A stretch of DNA of 64,000 nt from a virus. The DNA lies in IMG/VR virus record IMGVR_UViG_3300017991_005548, positions 124,001 through 188,000 of that record; one strand, written 5' to 3'. The first letter of the stretch is position 1; each line of letters starts with the position of its first letter. The notes beneath the pieces were generated by a model that made no database searches, had not been told where the DNA came from, and saw nothing but the letters and a program-made list of their open reading frames with translations. The translations under genes and the position numbers were made by a program. Of the stretch, positions 17,501 through 24,934 are shown piece after piece.

Positions 17501-19131
17501 TCTGAATTCCCAAGGATTTCAATCGTAACATGATCTGCCTCTAATCCTACCGTCTTTTGATAGTCGAGTAAAGTAACTTCAATATTTCTTGCCGCGTCAG
17601 GAGTGAAAACAAACGTGTCGTCTTTATCTCTTAACAATGCCTCGGCAGTTACACTTTGACTTTTCAAATCTGCAAATCCAGCAATGGACTGAGTTTCTTC
17701 ATCAAAGAATACAAATGGATTCGTGTTAATATCAACGCTTGCAAAAGAAGCATTGAATTCTGTTATCATGTTTAACATGAATCTATAAACACTACTTTGC
17801 TGTTCAGAATATTGGAATCTTGTTCCCTCATATTCAAAGTCAACACCATAAGTTTTGGTTATCCCTCCAATTATTCCTGTAAGAGAAATCGTCTTGGTTG
17901 TTGGGTCGGCAGTAATATCGTCAGATGTCTCGTCACCAACTGGGATGTTGTTTACATAAACTATGTATTGGCTTGATTCATCCCATACAAAATTTGAGAT
18001 ATCTGGGAGAACGTGAGTGTGGTCTTCAACAGTCCCAGTTGTAAACTCCTGAGTTTGCATTTCGTTCTCAACTATCTTATGATAGTGATTGTCAGCCGTT
18101 CCAACAATACCAACTGTTTGACCGTTACCATCAGTATCTATTGTAAATGTATGTCGATGTCCTTCGACAGTATCTGTTAGCTGACTTTCTGTTATGCTGA
18201 AATTTCCTCTTCTGCTTTCTGGGTTATAAGAGGTAAGAACTGCGTTTCTGAAATCTGTTTCAAGATTGATTCTTGCAGGATCGTATGATGCAGACCCACC
18301 ATGGTGATGGGCGGCAACAATTTGATTTGCATAACTGGTGATTGTAGATTCAAGATTCTTCAAAGTATTAACATCAGAAGTGTCAATAGAAACAACCTCA
18401 TTTCCTCTTGTTGTTACCAAACCTAAGAGTACTTTAGCTGGGGCCGCAGAAAAGTTTGGTGCTGAGTTAAAAGTAACTTCAGTAAAATGATTCGCAGAGT
18501 CATCTCTAAACTGATATGAGTATATCGCATCCATTTGAGTGTCGTAAGCTTCTTTTGCAACAATATAGTCATTAAAATCGTTGTAATCATTGACTGACGG
18601 TTCGGGGATCAAATATGGAGGGTAATCAGCCAAAGGCGGATAGAAATTAGAATATTTTCTAGTAACCCAAATATAAGTATCTGCATTGTTGTTTAAAGTT
18701 ATGACTTCTGGTATGACAACTTTTACGTAGGCATTTTCAATTGGTTTTGTTGGATTGAATGTTGGGTCATATTCTTGAACGACTGCGATATAGGCATCTG
18801 CTTCTGCATCAGTCATATCTTCTTCTGGGGCTTCTTGAAGTTTTACGACTTCAACTTCTCGATCTCCGCTAACCATACTTGATCTTTGTTTGACTGTATA
18901 TGGGCTTTCAGCGAAGTATCCATTAATAATTCCTCTACCTGGAAGTATTTGAACTGTTGTATCTGTTAGATGTTCTATTTCCCATCCTTCAATGACACCA
19001 ACACCAACGACTCCAACATATGACTCCATATTGTAGTCAACTGTGACGAATCTCTGGTATTCTGACTGAGCAGAATATGCTCCCCCTCTTGGGAAGTATT
19101 CTAATTTGAATCTTGGTGCAATTTTAGGCAT
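11590..19131 (-). CDS. Giant tail-tip/fibre protein with Asp-box propeller and many HxH motifs
   Basis: This 2513-residue protein opens with a module (EYQRFVTVDYNMESYVG, then IEGWEI and a GRG turn) that resembles the N-terminus of the 1455-residue protein at 39010-43377. Both then carry a His cluster followed by GG (AAHHHGG near residue 272) and an NLLQLxxAxxxVYPxID segment (near 1430). Asp-box motifs S-x-D-x-G-x-x-W typical of sialidase or Ycf48-like propellers occur near 997, 1080, 1759 and 2443. About a dozen His-x-His pairs are scattered through it, several in HTH...NGNG...HTH arrangements. In T4 gp37 such pairs bind iron along a trimeric fibre tip, so a trimeric metal-stapled fibre is possible here. 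A low-complexity Ala/Glu helix lies near residue 1300. A role in host binding is inferred. The start has a GGATAAATT ribosome binding site. Confidence 0.8.
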   Translation of the reverse strand: MPKIAPRFKLEYFPRGGAYSAQSEYQRFVTVDYNMESYVGVVGVGVIEGWEIEHLTDTTVQILPGRGIINGYFAESPYTVKQRSSMVSGDREVEVVKLQEAPEEDMTDAEADAYIAVVQEYDPTFNPTKPIENAYVKVVIPEVITLNNNADTYIWVTRKYSNFYPPLADYPPYLIPEPSVNDYNDFNDYIVAKEAYDTQMDAIYSYQFRDDSANHFTEVTFNSAPNFSAAPAKVLLGLVTTRGNEVVSIDTSDVNTLKNLESTITSYANQIVAAHHHGGSASYDPARINLETDFRNAVLTSYNPESRRGNFSITESQLTDTVEGHRHTFTIDTDGNGQTVGIVGTADNHYHKIVENEMQTQEFTTGTVEDHTHVLPDISNFVWDESSQYIVYVNNIPVGDETSDDITADPTTKTISLTGIIGGITKTYGVDFEYEGTRFQYSEQQSSVYRFMLNMITEFNASFASVDINTNPFVFFDEETQSIAGFADLKSQSVTAEALLRDKDDTFVFTPDAARNIEVTLLDYQKTVGLEADHVTIEILGNSEVTGVIRNENIFFVNAQKIASGVFEISQIPFLSHVGRTDEPFSPFNYPVISNDGINFLVTPSVTENTLDHYHNLLVNEENTGLTEQTYINDEPVYYAVGQDDETYLVAHLHSVQDGVVEDAESQGLLDWQNDINETTETDSSHTHEIIQSVIGDVKVAYSMFEDRFGNLYVGTSDDLIMIPNDDAFVFVINDLPFYETGTDLLEMFEKAKQNYEIETGTPLKITSDIYTLQIALAEETLTETGDSYLIVGKSESNSDADQTMIQKLSYIPVPNYKITDLKDFDEVGDDETLIAVQLRDVETNELLDPESEEVQERIAENPGSVKTVAKVERYLDGIPAISIEVQEITRNGVTTDKILTVGKDIVATNVNLQDNFYLSWEAPNTPSNVGVFKNAEQDEEGSVWVASNNGVLVLRSHNRSTILSNTTRPGESPNINDILVFTSNNVYCASDGIFKTEDQGKTWVEKLEGNYNQIEQDFKSMKVTTKLGHTHTLDVNINGNGTLELEDGHTHDVTDWTVQSANGHTHSLVITLYAVSNTKVYRSKDSGETWNFICNLPEEGENGKFFAYDGIMYLSKPDGIYRYSGGWNKISDIVAYSFQVSYDLESFFVGSVNEVYEYSSSFTSKFSFSGSPLPSLTLNGENVYFDYAYGNRSKTFYLKEITVTDQTITTLVNFDKWYAESGGWPTDVPYDIYINSKLIYSTKTDIDNRASRGWSFTVDPTLGLVDFSGTSSLTNGLSVYDNFIEVEDASQFQAGDRISIRKDELPPPTETVVAGGESGASAEQAAEAEAQRSVEEREVETSYLYRTITSVSDNIISFSPRSTIKIDTPATVYKLPNLDASSAIRLNIYDSFLTNIGTNTHEEIEDRLSYESDQRPYELNNAYLSNLLQLTQAVRYVYPEIDSEMIQSLFYDFHYSENPADENYYGNYIDIENSEAYSLVNFQSPFEAKGATSINKILIGTGTFSGNIIVGTDIGVFWARRNDNVNANWFYVWGLKRPVYDMSVFGDENLLVATDNGVYLTQDMITWTLQDQEAVRFPALSMSLRWPEDSFVVIPPHEASFKNIEGDPTVGIIKAAGGIYSELVPNRAVKIETISDPSNPKNNTSYVIVKATPNSIQVSPPFEEDPETIASVRLTMGSWWQQFDGEENLGNVDLTNTLLVGGKNKIAYTPYLGDFVWTSGLFDATVENVNIVNFLPISTGGILASAAGTDLSNVIHYILRSSDLGKVWSTYRKFEEVRGTIQSSKVSTFGHTIMSVSYTYPNDFRYADGELDKRNISIFAEGNDTPIFSGRVIFNSGFDSSIVVLGREANETIQSQSGNLAFEVYPVVVNDMVEADNGNILFGTDIGVYEDSQTTTGEFPYDGQIWSVGFPGQVTNIDVSGLIKSISVNPVNNAVVLSIEASDTISANQYKGRTLYVVDLPIVAGYTIAENSSRTIGGEITVELETEFVAIWLTYVGKRIKFVGDRSVLDVDFDFLTQNNQLANGKIYVSTDQNGNLGKEYTVVSNTSNQIIIDGTITPYNAETPDSTNEDIIPGQSFVGIDSSGKVNLDVVFTQNVVDNFLVDFDFQVTNGDSDAALIEGMTVYQNSRNKIILNDFSSLINTEIITTPVGLIIGSDDVFRLTGPIYQPLSSFNNKITSTDSSHYHDLDLVGGFVSGSIASFEQVLNATVKFEVSDTSLFNNALVQKDGTLFKDARIRFWNPLEIGVEYFSEVVQHTATTMTVKLLNNTNWDFTEYNNIKISETWSWEINATNYGYTKNIYYDDFVTSTHVVTEDIELGDSTIKVEDTTNMVNGDKITIISSANKSETNFIKSVIDSTTIKLEIVASNAYFVANTVQVKVLRDEFSNTHEHMVRNNQVETIQVEDYLIRGLPSQHTHRNTALIDVVSDMKKDQNNILVVGSSSFIYNSEDDGNTWENIADLNDFVEGNLEVNGIVRVESASGQTVAGTTGGEIFSTKKGSSEILPLIQPEVN

Positions 19132-19140
19132 AATTTATCC

Positions 19141-22100
19141 TTAATCGGTTGTTACTGTCCATCCTTTTCCTTGAAGGTTTGATTTTGCTGTTAGTCCTGC
19201 TCCAGTTGGGGCAGTATTCCCTAACGTATTAACGATTCCATTACTCAACCCATTCCCATCCAAGTCTATCAATATATTATTAACTGCTGTAGCAGAGAAA
19301 CTATTATTTCTACAGTCTACATCATCCAAGGATGTGTTACTTGACAAATCCAACGTTGTTAATGAGTTATTCCTACATTCCAAATCTTCTAGCACTGTGC
19401 AATTTGATACATCTAACGTTGTCAACGAATTATTTGAGCAATGGAGGATTTCCAAATCAACTAACAGAGATAAATCAAGCGAAGATATCGAATTGCTCCC
19501 ACAGTTTAATTGGAAAAGATCAGGGTGATCTTCAACAGCCAATGAAGTCAAACCATTAGACGGAACTGAAAGTACAAACAGACTTTGGTTAGTAAGATCA
19601 AGACTTGTTAGGAGAGGGTTGCTAGTGATACTAACATTATTTACACTAGTAAGTTGTGAAATGTCTATGGAAGTAATGTCTGAGTCATTTACAACAACCT
19701 GAGTTGGAGACGTTGGCGATATTCCTGAGGCAAATGCAGTATGAGATGGCTCACCATCCGTATAAGTGTGAGTTACGCTGGAAGTATCGAAGTATTTTGT
19801 CTCATCATCCATGTCCCAGTCAGTATTCCCCACTGCTCCACCACCTCCCAACGCGAAGAAGATACTATCTGGACTTGCAGATTCCGTAACAATCGTCATA
19901 ATTGGGTGACCAATGCCAGATGAAGAGCTAGAATATTCTTCGGAAGAAGTACTTGAACTTTCTGAATAACCTTCTGAACTTGAACTTTCGCTTTCTGAAC
20001 TACTTGATTCACTTTCTGAACTACTTGATTCACTTTCTGAACTACTTGATTCTGAATATTCTTCGGAACTACTACTTGATTCAGATTCTGAACTGCTTGA
20101 TTCGCTTTCTGAACTGCTTGATTCGCTTTCTGAACTGCTTGATTCGCTTTCTGAACTTTCACTCTGTGATGAGGACGATTCAGACTGAGAACTACTGGAT
20201 TCTGACTTGGACGAACTTGATTCACTTTGAGAACTAGAACTCTCTGACTGAGAACTAGAACTCTCTGACTGAGAACTACTAGATTCACTTTGAGAGCTTG
20301 AACTCTCTGAGTAGCCTGCCGAAGAAGTACTAGAACTTTCAGAGTATCCTCCTGAACTAGAAGAACTCTCTGATTGGGAACTACTAGATTCACTCTGAGA
20401 GCTTGAGCTTAAGCTTTGACTACTTTCTGATTGAGAGCTACTGGATTCACTCTGAGAGCTTGACGATTCAGAATATCCTTCTGAACTAGAAGAACTATCG
20501 GACTGTGAACTATTTGATTGACTACTGGAACTTTCTGAGACTCCTCCTGAACTGACAGAACTTTCTGAATAACCAAAAGAAGAGCTAGAGCTTGACGACT
20601 CCCCTAAACTCGAAGAACTACTTGAATCAAGAGAACTGGATGAACTATCGGAACTACTGGTATATTTAAGAACTGCGCTACAATCTTCGGTTCCTCGCCC
20701 CATGTTCCACATACCTTCCCTTTCGATGCTGTTAACAACTTTGTCAACAATCAGAAAGTTATCTAATACTCCATGGAACCAATTCCCTACACTTGATGAA
20801 CCCATATAAAATTCACTATTCGAATTGGCCATTGTTACATATCCAACGTCCACTTGAGAGCCAGAGATATCTACGTTCCTCAAATAAATTTTGATATCAG
20901 AAGTGTCATAAGTTACTACAAGATAGTTCCATTTGCCTTTTAGTAACGATTGGGAAGAACTTATTGATCTTGTGTTGATCCCATTGATCAAATCAAATTT
21001 TACTATTCCGTTCTCAACATATAAATCCCAAACCCCATCTTTAGAAGCGATATACTGTGTTCCTGTAATACTGTATGGCTTTACCCAACAAACTATTGAG
21101 AAGCTTTGATCACTGACTCCATCAGTAAAGTTTAGTTTGGTTCCAGCAGGAACCTCAATGTTCTGTTGAAGTAAGTTATCAAGAACAATAGCGTTGTTTA
21201 CTTTTCCAACAACAGACCTGGTTGAAGTATTTATTGCCACTCCATTCTGTTGCAAAGTTCCAATTTGAGAAAAGTCACCAGAAGAGTCCCACAAAAATGA
21301 GTTCCCATAATTCTCATTCAATTTCCAATATCCAACAATATTGTCACAGAGATCCCATTCTGTCTCCTCTATGGTACTGGATGAACTAGATGAAGATGAA
21401 GAACTGGAACTGAATAAGACGTTTTCTCCTTCTACTAGAGTAACCAACCCATCTTTCATACCAACAACAAAACTCATTCCAAATTCTTGAATAGAACTAT
21501 TGTCATAATCAAATTGAGCTAAGGTGTCTTCATCATCGACAGGAATAGTTATCGTTTCGATATTGGATTTCAAAATCTCCCAAGTTGATGGAACGTTTGC
21601 TTGTTCAATCTCCATCATAAAAGATGAGGAGAAGTTAGCTGTGTAAAGATCGCTATTGAAACCAGCCGCTGTCCAGAATGCAAGATCATATGTTGGTCTT
21701 TGGACCGAAGAAACTTCAATTGAGTCAATTGATGACAGAATCTCTATTTCTCCTTCTTCATCTGGAGATTCAAGAATCAATCCACCTCCATCAGCAACAT
21801 GCTCTTCTAAAATGTCAGGAATCTCTTCTGCGAAATCATCTGGAAGACCAATAAAATAGATAACATCAAATTCGTCAGCCCCAAATGTTTTAATATACTC
21901 TGTATCTATTTCTCTATAGGTTACTCCTTCAATTGAATCTATGTAGTTTTCGTAATATGTTTCAATGCTTTTAACAACACCAACATGCACTACTTCTCTT
22001 GGCAATTTCTGCCCAGCCCACTTGAGGAATGTTCTCCAAAAAGTTATTGGAGTTGTTCCATGGCCTGTTCGGAAACCTCCCAAACGGTCAGTAGTTATGG

Positions 22101-22146
22101 CAACTCTGCCATTAATATGTTCTTTTGTTATTAATGCTACATACAT
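19141..22146 (-). CDS. Modular adhesin: Rossmann-like N-domain, LamG-like domain, Ser linker, leucine-rich repeats
   Basis: This 1001-residue protein has four parts. Residues 1-240 look like an alpha/beta (class I glutamine amidotransferase or flavodoxin-like) domain with DVIYFIGLPDDF and ADGGGLILES; no catalytic Cys-His-Glu set is evident, so it is probably non-enzymatic. A short poly-Ser tract (about 245-257) leads to a LamG/concanavalin-like domain (about 260-495) with VGYWKLNE, SFSIVCWVKP and KWNYLVVTYD motifs, a fold that often binds glycans. A long Ser-rich linker with SESSSSQ and SESESSS periods covers about 496-740. The C-terminus holds leucine-rich repeats of the type SLTTLDVSNCTxLEDLECRNN. 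The layout strongly suggests a surface adhesin. It directly follows the upstream gene (TAA then ATG), consistent with translational coupling. Confidence 0.8.
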   Translation of the reverse strand: MYVALITKEHINGRVAITTDRLGGFRTGHGTTPITFWRTFLKWAGQKLPREVVHVGVVKSIETYYENYIDSIEGVTYREIDTEYIKTFGADEFDVIYFIGLPDDFAEEIPDILEEHVADGGGLILESPDEEGEIEILSSIDSIEVSSVQRPTYDLAFWTAAGFNSDLYTANFSSSFMMEIEQANVPSTWEILKSNIETITIPVDDEDTLAQFDYDNSSIQEFGMSFVVGMKDGLVTLVEGENVLFSSSSSSSSSSSSTIEETEWDLCDNIVGYWKLNENYGNSFLWDSSGDFSQIGTLQQNGVAINTSTRSVVGKVNNAIVLDNLLQQNIEVPAGTKLNFTDGVSDQSFSIVCWVKPYSITGTQYIASKDGVWDLYVENGIVKFDLINGINTRSISSSQSLLKGKWNYLVVTYDTSDIKIYLRNVDISGSQVDVGYVTMANSNSEFYMGSSSVGNWFHGVLDNFLIVDKVVNSIEREGMWNMGRGTEDCSAVLKYTSSSDSSSSSLDSSSSSSLGESSSSSSSFGYSESSVSSGGVSESSSSQSNSSQSDSSSSSEGYSESSSSQSESSSSQSESSQSLSSSSQSESSSSQSESSSSSGGYSESSSTSSAGYSESSSSQSESSSSQSESSSSQSESSSSQSESSSSKSESSSSQSESSSSQSESSESESSSSESESSSSESESSSSESESSSSSEEYSESSSSESESSSSESESSSSESESSSSEGYSESSSTSSEEYSSSSSGIGHPIMTIVTESASPDSIFFALGGGGAVGNTDWDMDDETKYFDTSSVTHTYTDGEPSHTAFASGISPTSPTQVVVNDSDITSIDISQLTSVNNVSITSNPLLTSLDLTNQSLFVLSVPSNGLTSLAVEDHPDLFQLNCGSNSISSLDLSLLVDLEILHCSNNSLTTLDVSNCTVLEDLECRNNSLTTLDLSSNTSLDDVDCRNNSFSATAVNNILIDLDGNGLSNGIVNTLGNTAPTGAGLTAKSNLQGKGWTVTTD
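19965..20160 (-). repeat. 21-bp tandem repeats encoding SESESSS periods
   Basis: Two clusters of at least three near-identical 21-bp units encode a seven-residue Ser/Glu period in the linker of the LamG/leucine-rich-repeat protein. In-frame gain or loss of units would change linker length without breaking the gene. Confidence 0.75.
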
Positions 22147-24585
22147 TTATTGATTTACCAAATTGATTTTATCACCACTAAACATCAAAGCAAACTCATC
22201 CACAACAGGTAAGCTTGTATCATATGAAACCATCCTGATACCAACTCTTATATTGTCAATTTCTGGCATTTCGAAAAACTCATCAGGATTTATAATTGTG
22301 TAATCATCCCAGTCAGTTGAATTATCTGCATTATACCCAAATGTTATCTCAGTATTTGTTGGTTGAGTAATTGTCCCTGTCAACAAACCTTTCTTGATAT
22401 CAGATTCATTCTCAAGTGAGAACTTAACGGTATAGAAGTACTGTGCTCTTTTGGTTGAATATACCAAATTCACACTTGTAACTTTTGGAGTGAGGTCGTT
22501 GGAATTTGTTTCCATTAGAACCTGGAATTGAGCAAACTGCCCTTCAAGACGAACGTTGTTTAAATCCCTTACAATTGGATTAGCTTCACCATTATTTGAA
22601 TTGTAACAAGTTCCCCAAGGTGTTTGGCGCATCTCAGAGATAGAGTTTCCAGTTCTTATACATATCGTTATTTTAGTATTGTCTGGTTTATCTTCAGACC
22701 AAATGAGTTGCTTCCAGAAACCAATGTCTTCTTGAACTTGAAGGACGGGACTAACAAAAACAGCGGTCACCCTCTCAACTGGAATTGCAGTTGCGTCTTC
22801 CATATATTTCCATTTTTCTATCTCTTTGTCCTCATTGATTTCAATAATTCTTTTATATAAAGCATACATAAAGGTTTCAGCGGTTGTTTCGGAAGGATTG
22901 CCAAACCCATTTGTGACATCAGCATAAACCAACCTTTCCCCCGTTCTGTAGGCATTTAAAGTAGCCTCATCTGCATATAAGATTCTGCCGAAAGATGTTG
23001 CAAACAACACTCCACCATTTTGGGTATCTTTGGTCATGAAAGTAATCTCTTCACCATTATTAAAATGTATTATTGGAATTCCTCTGCTTTGACTGGTATC
23101 TGGTACACCTTCAGGCTCTGGTTCTGCTTCTGTATCAGTTGTTTCTGGTATACTAAACAACAATGAGAAGTCAGCATCACTTAAATCATAATCAGTCTCT
23201 GCTGGGGTTTCAGAAGCTGACAACCATTCGATGTACATTTGATAGTCCGTTCCATCCGCTAGTGACAATGGTATGTTCCACTCAAAAGTACCATCATTAG
23301 AAGTTTTCGGAGTTATTTCCAAGACCTCTGCTCCACTTTTATACAAAGCGAGTTTGACAGCATCGTTTACTCCTCTTGTTGAAGACCAAGTAATATCAAC
23401 AGTATCTCCAATTAGCCAAACCTCACCGCCATTTGGAGATGTCATGACTACTGTTTTCCCTGCATTAGGATCTTCCTCTGGTTCAGTTGGAGTCTCCTCT
23501 TCTGCTGGAGTAATATCTCCACAATGAACTAGATACAGTTTGTCTCCCATGGCCGCTAAATTGGCTCCTGTGTCAATATTCAGGAGTTGTTGTACCCCTT
23601 CTGCGTCAGTATCGAAGATGGGAGTGAGATTTCCTTGATAGTAGTTAAAAACTCTACCCCAGTTTCCACCCCCCACAGTGACTGTAGAACCATCTTGAGC
23701 AAAACTACCGATCCCAACCAATCTGTTATATGGGAATATATCAAGGATATCTTCATTTGACAACCCATCGGTTTTTATGATATCTTTTGTATTTATAAAT
23801 TCGTATGTTGTATGAGAGAAGACATTCTTAGAAACCCTTCTGGTTGTTGCAACATTATCTGGCTGTGATATTTCAATCTGCCAATTACTTCCGTCATATG
23901 AAACTACATTTTGAGCGTCCATTGCCAGGTAGATTTTGTTATCAAATGACGACATCTGGTTAATTGACGTTCCATAAGGTCTATAGAAAACAACCCATGC
24001 TTGATTTACAGCATCAAACCTATAGACAATTGCAGGTCTAGACGTTGCCGCATAAATTTCCCCATTATAGGATACAAAATTAACTACTTCTCCATTGGAA
24101 GTTTGATCAAGTGTAACCGCATTTGTTGTTAGATTTATCCTATAAATTAAACCATTAGGAGAAGTCCCTGCGAAAAGAGTTGATCCATTGACAAGCAATG
24201 CTGTGACAAGCTGATCGTCTAGTTGATAAAAGTTCTCCCATATGTATCTATCTTTACTCCTAATGATCATTCCGTCATTGCTGGTTCCAGCATAAGCATA
24301 TGTCGAATCGAATGTGATTGACCAAATAGATTTCTCAGAACTCTTTTCATAGATGAATGGCAATAGTCTCTCATCTTGGTAGTCGAGATAAGAAGAGCTA
24401 GAACTAGAACTGGAATCGATAGAACTACTAGATGAGCTAGATTCGGATTGAGAACTAGAACTAATGCCAAAACTCGAACTAGATGAACTACTAGTTGAGC
24501 TTGTACTCGATTCAGAAGAATACAAGTAACTAGAGCTAGAACTAGAGTCTAGTGAACTTGATGAACTAGATGAGTTATTGGCCAT
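22147..24585 (-). CDS. Tail-fibre protein: Ser linker, beta-propeller, Kre9-like domain
   Basis: This 812-residue protein starts with a Ser-rich stretch (about residues 5-70). A beta-propeller region follows (about 75-355), with blade-like repeats such as YAYAGTSNDGMIIRSKD and TLFAGTSPNGLIYRI. Residues about 377-478 form a Kre9/Knh1-like beta-sandwich: SPNGGEVWLIGDTVDITW, then GTFEWNIP and DADFSLL. A near relative of this domain is found in the protein at 30610-33663. The last 300 residues are beta-rich and unrecognised. No enzyme motif is seen. The start codon overlaps the stop of the small upstream gene (TAATG) and has an AAAGG ribosome binding site. A structural and adhesive role is inferred from architecture and place. 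Confidence 0.78.
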   Translation of the reverse strand: MANNSSSSSSSLDSSSSSSYLYSSESSTSSTSSSSSSSFGISSSSQSESSSSSSSIDSSSSSSSSYLDYQDERLLPFIYEKSSEKSIWSITFDSTYAYAGTSNDGMIIRSKDRYIWENFYQLDDQLVTALLVNGSTLFAGTSPNGLIYRINLTTNAVTLDQTSNGEVVNFVSYNGEIYAATSRPAIVYRFDAVNQAWVVFYRPYGTSINQMSSFDNKIYLAMDAQNVVSYDGSNWQIEISQPDNVATTRRVSKNVFSHTTYEFINTKDIIKTDGLSNEDILDIFPYNRLVGIGSFAQDGSTVTVGGGNWGRVFNYYQGNLTPIFDTDAEGVQQLLNIDTGANLAAMGDKLYLVHCGDITPAEEETPTEPEEDPNAGKTVVMTSPNGGEVWLIGDTVDITWSSTRGVNDAVKLALYKSGAEVLEITPKTSNDGTFEWNIPLSLADGTDYQMYIEWLSASETPAETDYDLSDADFSLLFSIPETTDTEAEPEPEGVPDTSQSRGIPIIHFNNGEEITFMTKDTQNGGVLFATSFGRILYADEATLNAYRTGERLVYADVTNGFGNPSETTAETFMYALYKRIIEINEDKEIEKWKYMEDATAIPVERVTAVFVSPVLQVQEDIGFWKQLIWSEDKPDNTKITICIRTGNSISEMRQTPWGTCYNSNNGEANPIVRDLNNVRLEGQFAQFQVLMETNSNDLTPKVTSVNLVYSTKRAQYFYTVKFSLENESDIKKGLLTGTITQPTNTEITFGYNADNSTDWDDYTIINPDEFFEMPEIDNIRVGIRMVSYDTSLPVVDEFALMFSGDKINLVNQ

Positions 24586-24932
24586 TATTCTTTACCTTTT
24601 AATTCTACGAAACCTGGAGGGAGATCGACAGGAACACTAGGTTTATGATCCTTAAAATCTTTATTCCCCGAATCCTGTTCTCTATCCTTGATCATAACGT
24701 CATTTGGTCCTTGAGCAGTCATATCAACTTTTTCTCTTATGACAACACAAAAATCAAGATCTTCTATCTCTGGGATTTGACAATTTGTTCCAGAAATGAC
24801 AAACTCGATTTCCCCCTCATCTGTTTTAATAACATCTGCAAAATGATCAATTGTCATTGCTTCAGAAACCTCAACCTCTTCTGAATCAATTAATGATAGA
24901 GATTTATTAAATTTTATGATAGTTATCGCCAT
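24585..24932 (-). CDS. Small hypothetical virion-block protein
   Basis: This 115-residue protein is not recognised. Its first 75 residues look like a compact acidic beta/alpha domain (MAITIIKFNKSLSLID, then GEIEFVISGTNCQIP and LDFCVVIREKVD). The C-terminal 40 residues are charged, Pro-rich and probably disordered. I chose the ATG at 24932 because TTTGGAGATAATT gives an ideal ribosome binding site six bases upstream. A TTG 12 nt further upstream is in frame but lacks such a site. The stop overlaps the next start (TAATG) and the upstream stop is only two bases away, so it belongs to the same tail-fibre operon. It could be a chaperone or capping protein for a neighbour, but nothing in the sequence proves it. 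Confidence 0.7.
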   Translation of the reverse strand: MAITIIKFNKSLSLIDSEEVEVSEAMTIDHFADVIKTDEGEIEFVISGTNCQIPEIEDLDFCVVIREKVDMTAQGPNDVMIKDREQDSGNKDFKDHKPSVPVDLPPGFVELKGKE

Positions 24933-24934
24933 AA

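Noticed and set aside
11590-19131. Sialidase activity, from the Asp-box motifs
   Set aside because: Asp boxes are structural; no catalytic Arg triad, Tyr or Asp arrangement of a sialidase could be identified.
19965-20640. CRISPR-like look of regularly spaced short repeats
   Set aside because: The repeats are in frame and encode Ser/Glu/Gln periods, spacers are not unique sequences of constant length, and no cas gene is near.
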